Shown here: one piece after another, positions 63,034-64,000 of the stretch | Layout of the letters: the number at the start of each line of letters is the position of its first letter | Position numbering within the stretch: the first letter of the stretch is position 1 | Assembly (NCBI GenBank): GCA_031546825.1 | Contig: JAVBJU010000023.1 | Span: forward strand, 1 to 64,000 | Direction: 5' to 3' | DNA length: 64,000 nt | Origin: Hohaiivirga sp031546825 | GTDB taxonomy: Bacteria; Pseudomonadota; Alphaproteobacteria; Rhizobiales; Beijerinckiaceae | Notes under the pieces: model-generated | The model's input: the letters and a program-made list of their open reading frames with translations, nothing else | Databases searched by the model: none | Told to the model about the DNA's origin: nothing | Made by a program: the position numbers and the translations under genes

Positions 63034-64000
63034 TTGAGCCGTACCAGATTATTTTTCCGATTGCTCCACCCGGCCCTGGCGGCTGCTTTTTTCCTCGTCA
63101 TTCCACAAAGCGCCATGGCTGCTGCACTCAACGGTGCCAGCCTCAGCATTCCCTGGGCTTTGCCCTTCGCCGGAATGCTCCTTTCCATCGCCGTGTTTCC
63201 GCTGCTTGCGCACCATTTCTGGGAACACCACATGGGCAAGATCGCCGCGTTCTGGGGGCTGCTTGTGCTTGTTCCCCTAGCCATCGCGTTCGGCCCCGGC
63301 ACCGCCTGGTCGCTTCTTGTTCACGCTGCCCTGCTTGAATATATCCCGTTTATTCTGCTGATTCTGGCGCTGTTCACCGTGGCAGGCGGCATTGTTGTGC
63401 GCGGTAACCTGCACGGCACGCCCGCTGTGAACACCCTCATGCTGGCCATCGGCACCGTGCTCGCATCCATCATCGGCACCACCGGGGCGGCGATGGTGCT
63501 GATCCGGCCAATCATCCGCGCCAACGATAATCGCAAGCATAACGCCCATATTGTGATTTTCTTTATTTTTCTGGTGGCCAATATCGGCGGCTCGCTCACT
63601 CCGCTGGGCGACCCACCCCTATTCCTCGGCTTCCTGCGCGGCGTCAGCTTCTTCTGGACAACCGTCCACATTCTGCCGGAAACCATTCTGATCAGCGCCA
63701 TTCTGCTGTCGCTGTTTTATGTGATGGACCGCGTCATTTATAAAAAAGAAGGCGTCAAGCGGCGCGACCCGACCCCTGATTCGCCATTGCGGATATCGGG
63801 CAGCGTGAATTTCGCGCTCATTGCGGTGATTATTGCAGCCATTCTGCTCAGCGCCGTTGTCAATCTCGGCACGGTCACGGTGGCGGGCAACACACTTGCC
63901 ATCGCCAATCTGGCACGTGATGGGGTGCTGATCGCCGTTGCCATAACCTCCTTCGCCCTGACACCCAAGGCCGATCGTCTGGCGAACGATTTCAACTGGG
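63034..64000 (+). CDS. Sodium:proton antiporter of the citrate-transporter/NhaD-like superfamily (3' end outside window)
   Basis: An open frame runs from a TTG at 63034, with AGGGG 8 nt upstream, to the right edge (322 codons visible). It begins with a basic segment and a hydrophobic helix (possibly a signal or first helix), then many helices: PFAGMLLSIAVFPLL, YIPFILLILALFTVAGG, IGTTGAAMVLIRPIIRAN, and IGGSLTPLGDPPLFLGFLRG, the last being a strong match to the ion-transporter superfamily loop. The first-listed family is inferred from these motifs; the exact ion is not known. The 220 bp upstream hold no other gene. Confidence 0.82.
   Translation, partial: MSRTRLFFRLLHPALAAAFFLVIPQSAMAAALNGASLSIPWALPFAGMLLSIAVFPLLAHHFWEHHMGKIAAFWGLLVLVPLAIAFGPGTAWSLLVHAALLEYIPFILLILALFTVAGGIVVRGNLHGTPAVNTLMLAIGTVLASIIGTTGAAMVLIRPIIRANDNRKHNAHIVIFFIFLVANIGGSLTPLGDPPLFLGFLRGVSFFWTTVHILPETILISAILLSLFYVMDRVIYKKEGVKRRDPTPDSPLRISGSVNFALIAVIIAAILLSAVVNLGTVTVAGNTLAIANLARDGVLIAVAITSFALTPKADRLANDFNW

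Overview
The window looks like one chromosomal segment of an alphaproteobacterium of the order Hyphomicrobiales (Rhizobiales); the genus cannot be fixed from the sequence. The evidence is gene order: tolA-tolB-pal-cpoB-tilS-ftsH, the run nfu / tsaB-rimI-fur-plsC-miaB-phoH-ybeY-corC-lnt / metK-trmB, and pckA divergent from chvI-chvG-hprK-manX-ptsH, plus an NdvA-type cyclic glucan exporter. Nearly all genes are intact, moderately GC-rich and tightly packed.

Layout. 1-7,119: Tol-Pal envelope system, tilS and ftsH, all on +. 7,125-13,565: three minus-strand genes (a 1,076-residue HEAT-repeat protein of unknown function, a dicarboxylate/amino-acid symporter and a DcuC-type C4-dicarboxylate carrier) lying between ftsH and glmM, which are neighbours in many relatives. 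13,828-23,649: glmM, then a hexuronate block with a GntR regulator, a DctPQM TRAP transporter and uxaB-uxaA-uxaC. 24,065-32,370: polA, a single-domain response regulator, a small lipoprotein, a succinate-semialdehyde-type dehydrogenase, ornithine cyclodeaminase and murJ. 32,494-45,329: a housekeeping run (trpS to trmB) with a ParDE toxin-antitoxin pair between lnt and metK. 45,340-51,758: amino-acid racemase, a secreted unknown, tRNA-Gly(CCC), an AhpD-like protein, divergent oxyR/katA and an ExuT-like hexuronate permease. 51,977-58,875: an NTF2-like protein, the PTS-Ntr-type HPr/EIIA/HprK set, ChvG/ChvI and pckA. 59,038-64,000: NdvA, a KefB-like antiporter and the start of a second ion antiporter cut by the window edge.

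How the genes work together. The TRAP transporter and the distant MFS permease can both import hexuronates; UxaC, UxaB and UxaA take galacturonate (and glucuronate up to fructuronate) to 2-keto-3-deoxygluconate; the kinase and aldolase that finish the route are not in the window. AT-rich palindromes occur upstream of both uxaC and exuT and may mark a common regulon. ChvG/ChvI, the HPr/EIIA/HprK phosphorelay and pckA form the usual rhizobial block linking envelope and carbon/nitrogen signals to gluconeogenesis, and the two dicarboxylate carriers could feed the same pathway. TolABP-CpoB, Lnt, MurJ, GlmM, FtsH, PlsC and NdvA are all envelope functions.

Most noteworthy: the orphan HEAT-repeat giant and its insertion site, an HPr with a cysteine-rich N-terminal extension, the ParDE module whose candidate promoter sits on the lnt stop codon, the shared palindromes in front of uxaC and exuT, and the palindrome-rich 617-bp region before pckA. 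No CRISPR array, insertion sequence, prophage or rRNA was seen. Starts were often moved to internal codons; the reasons are given per gene.
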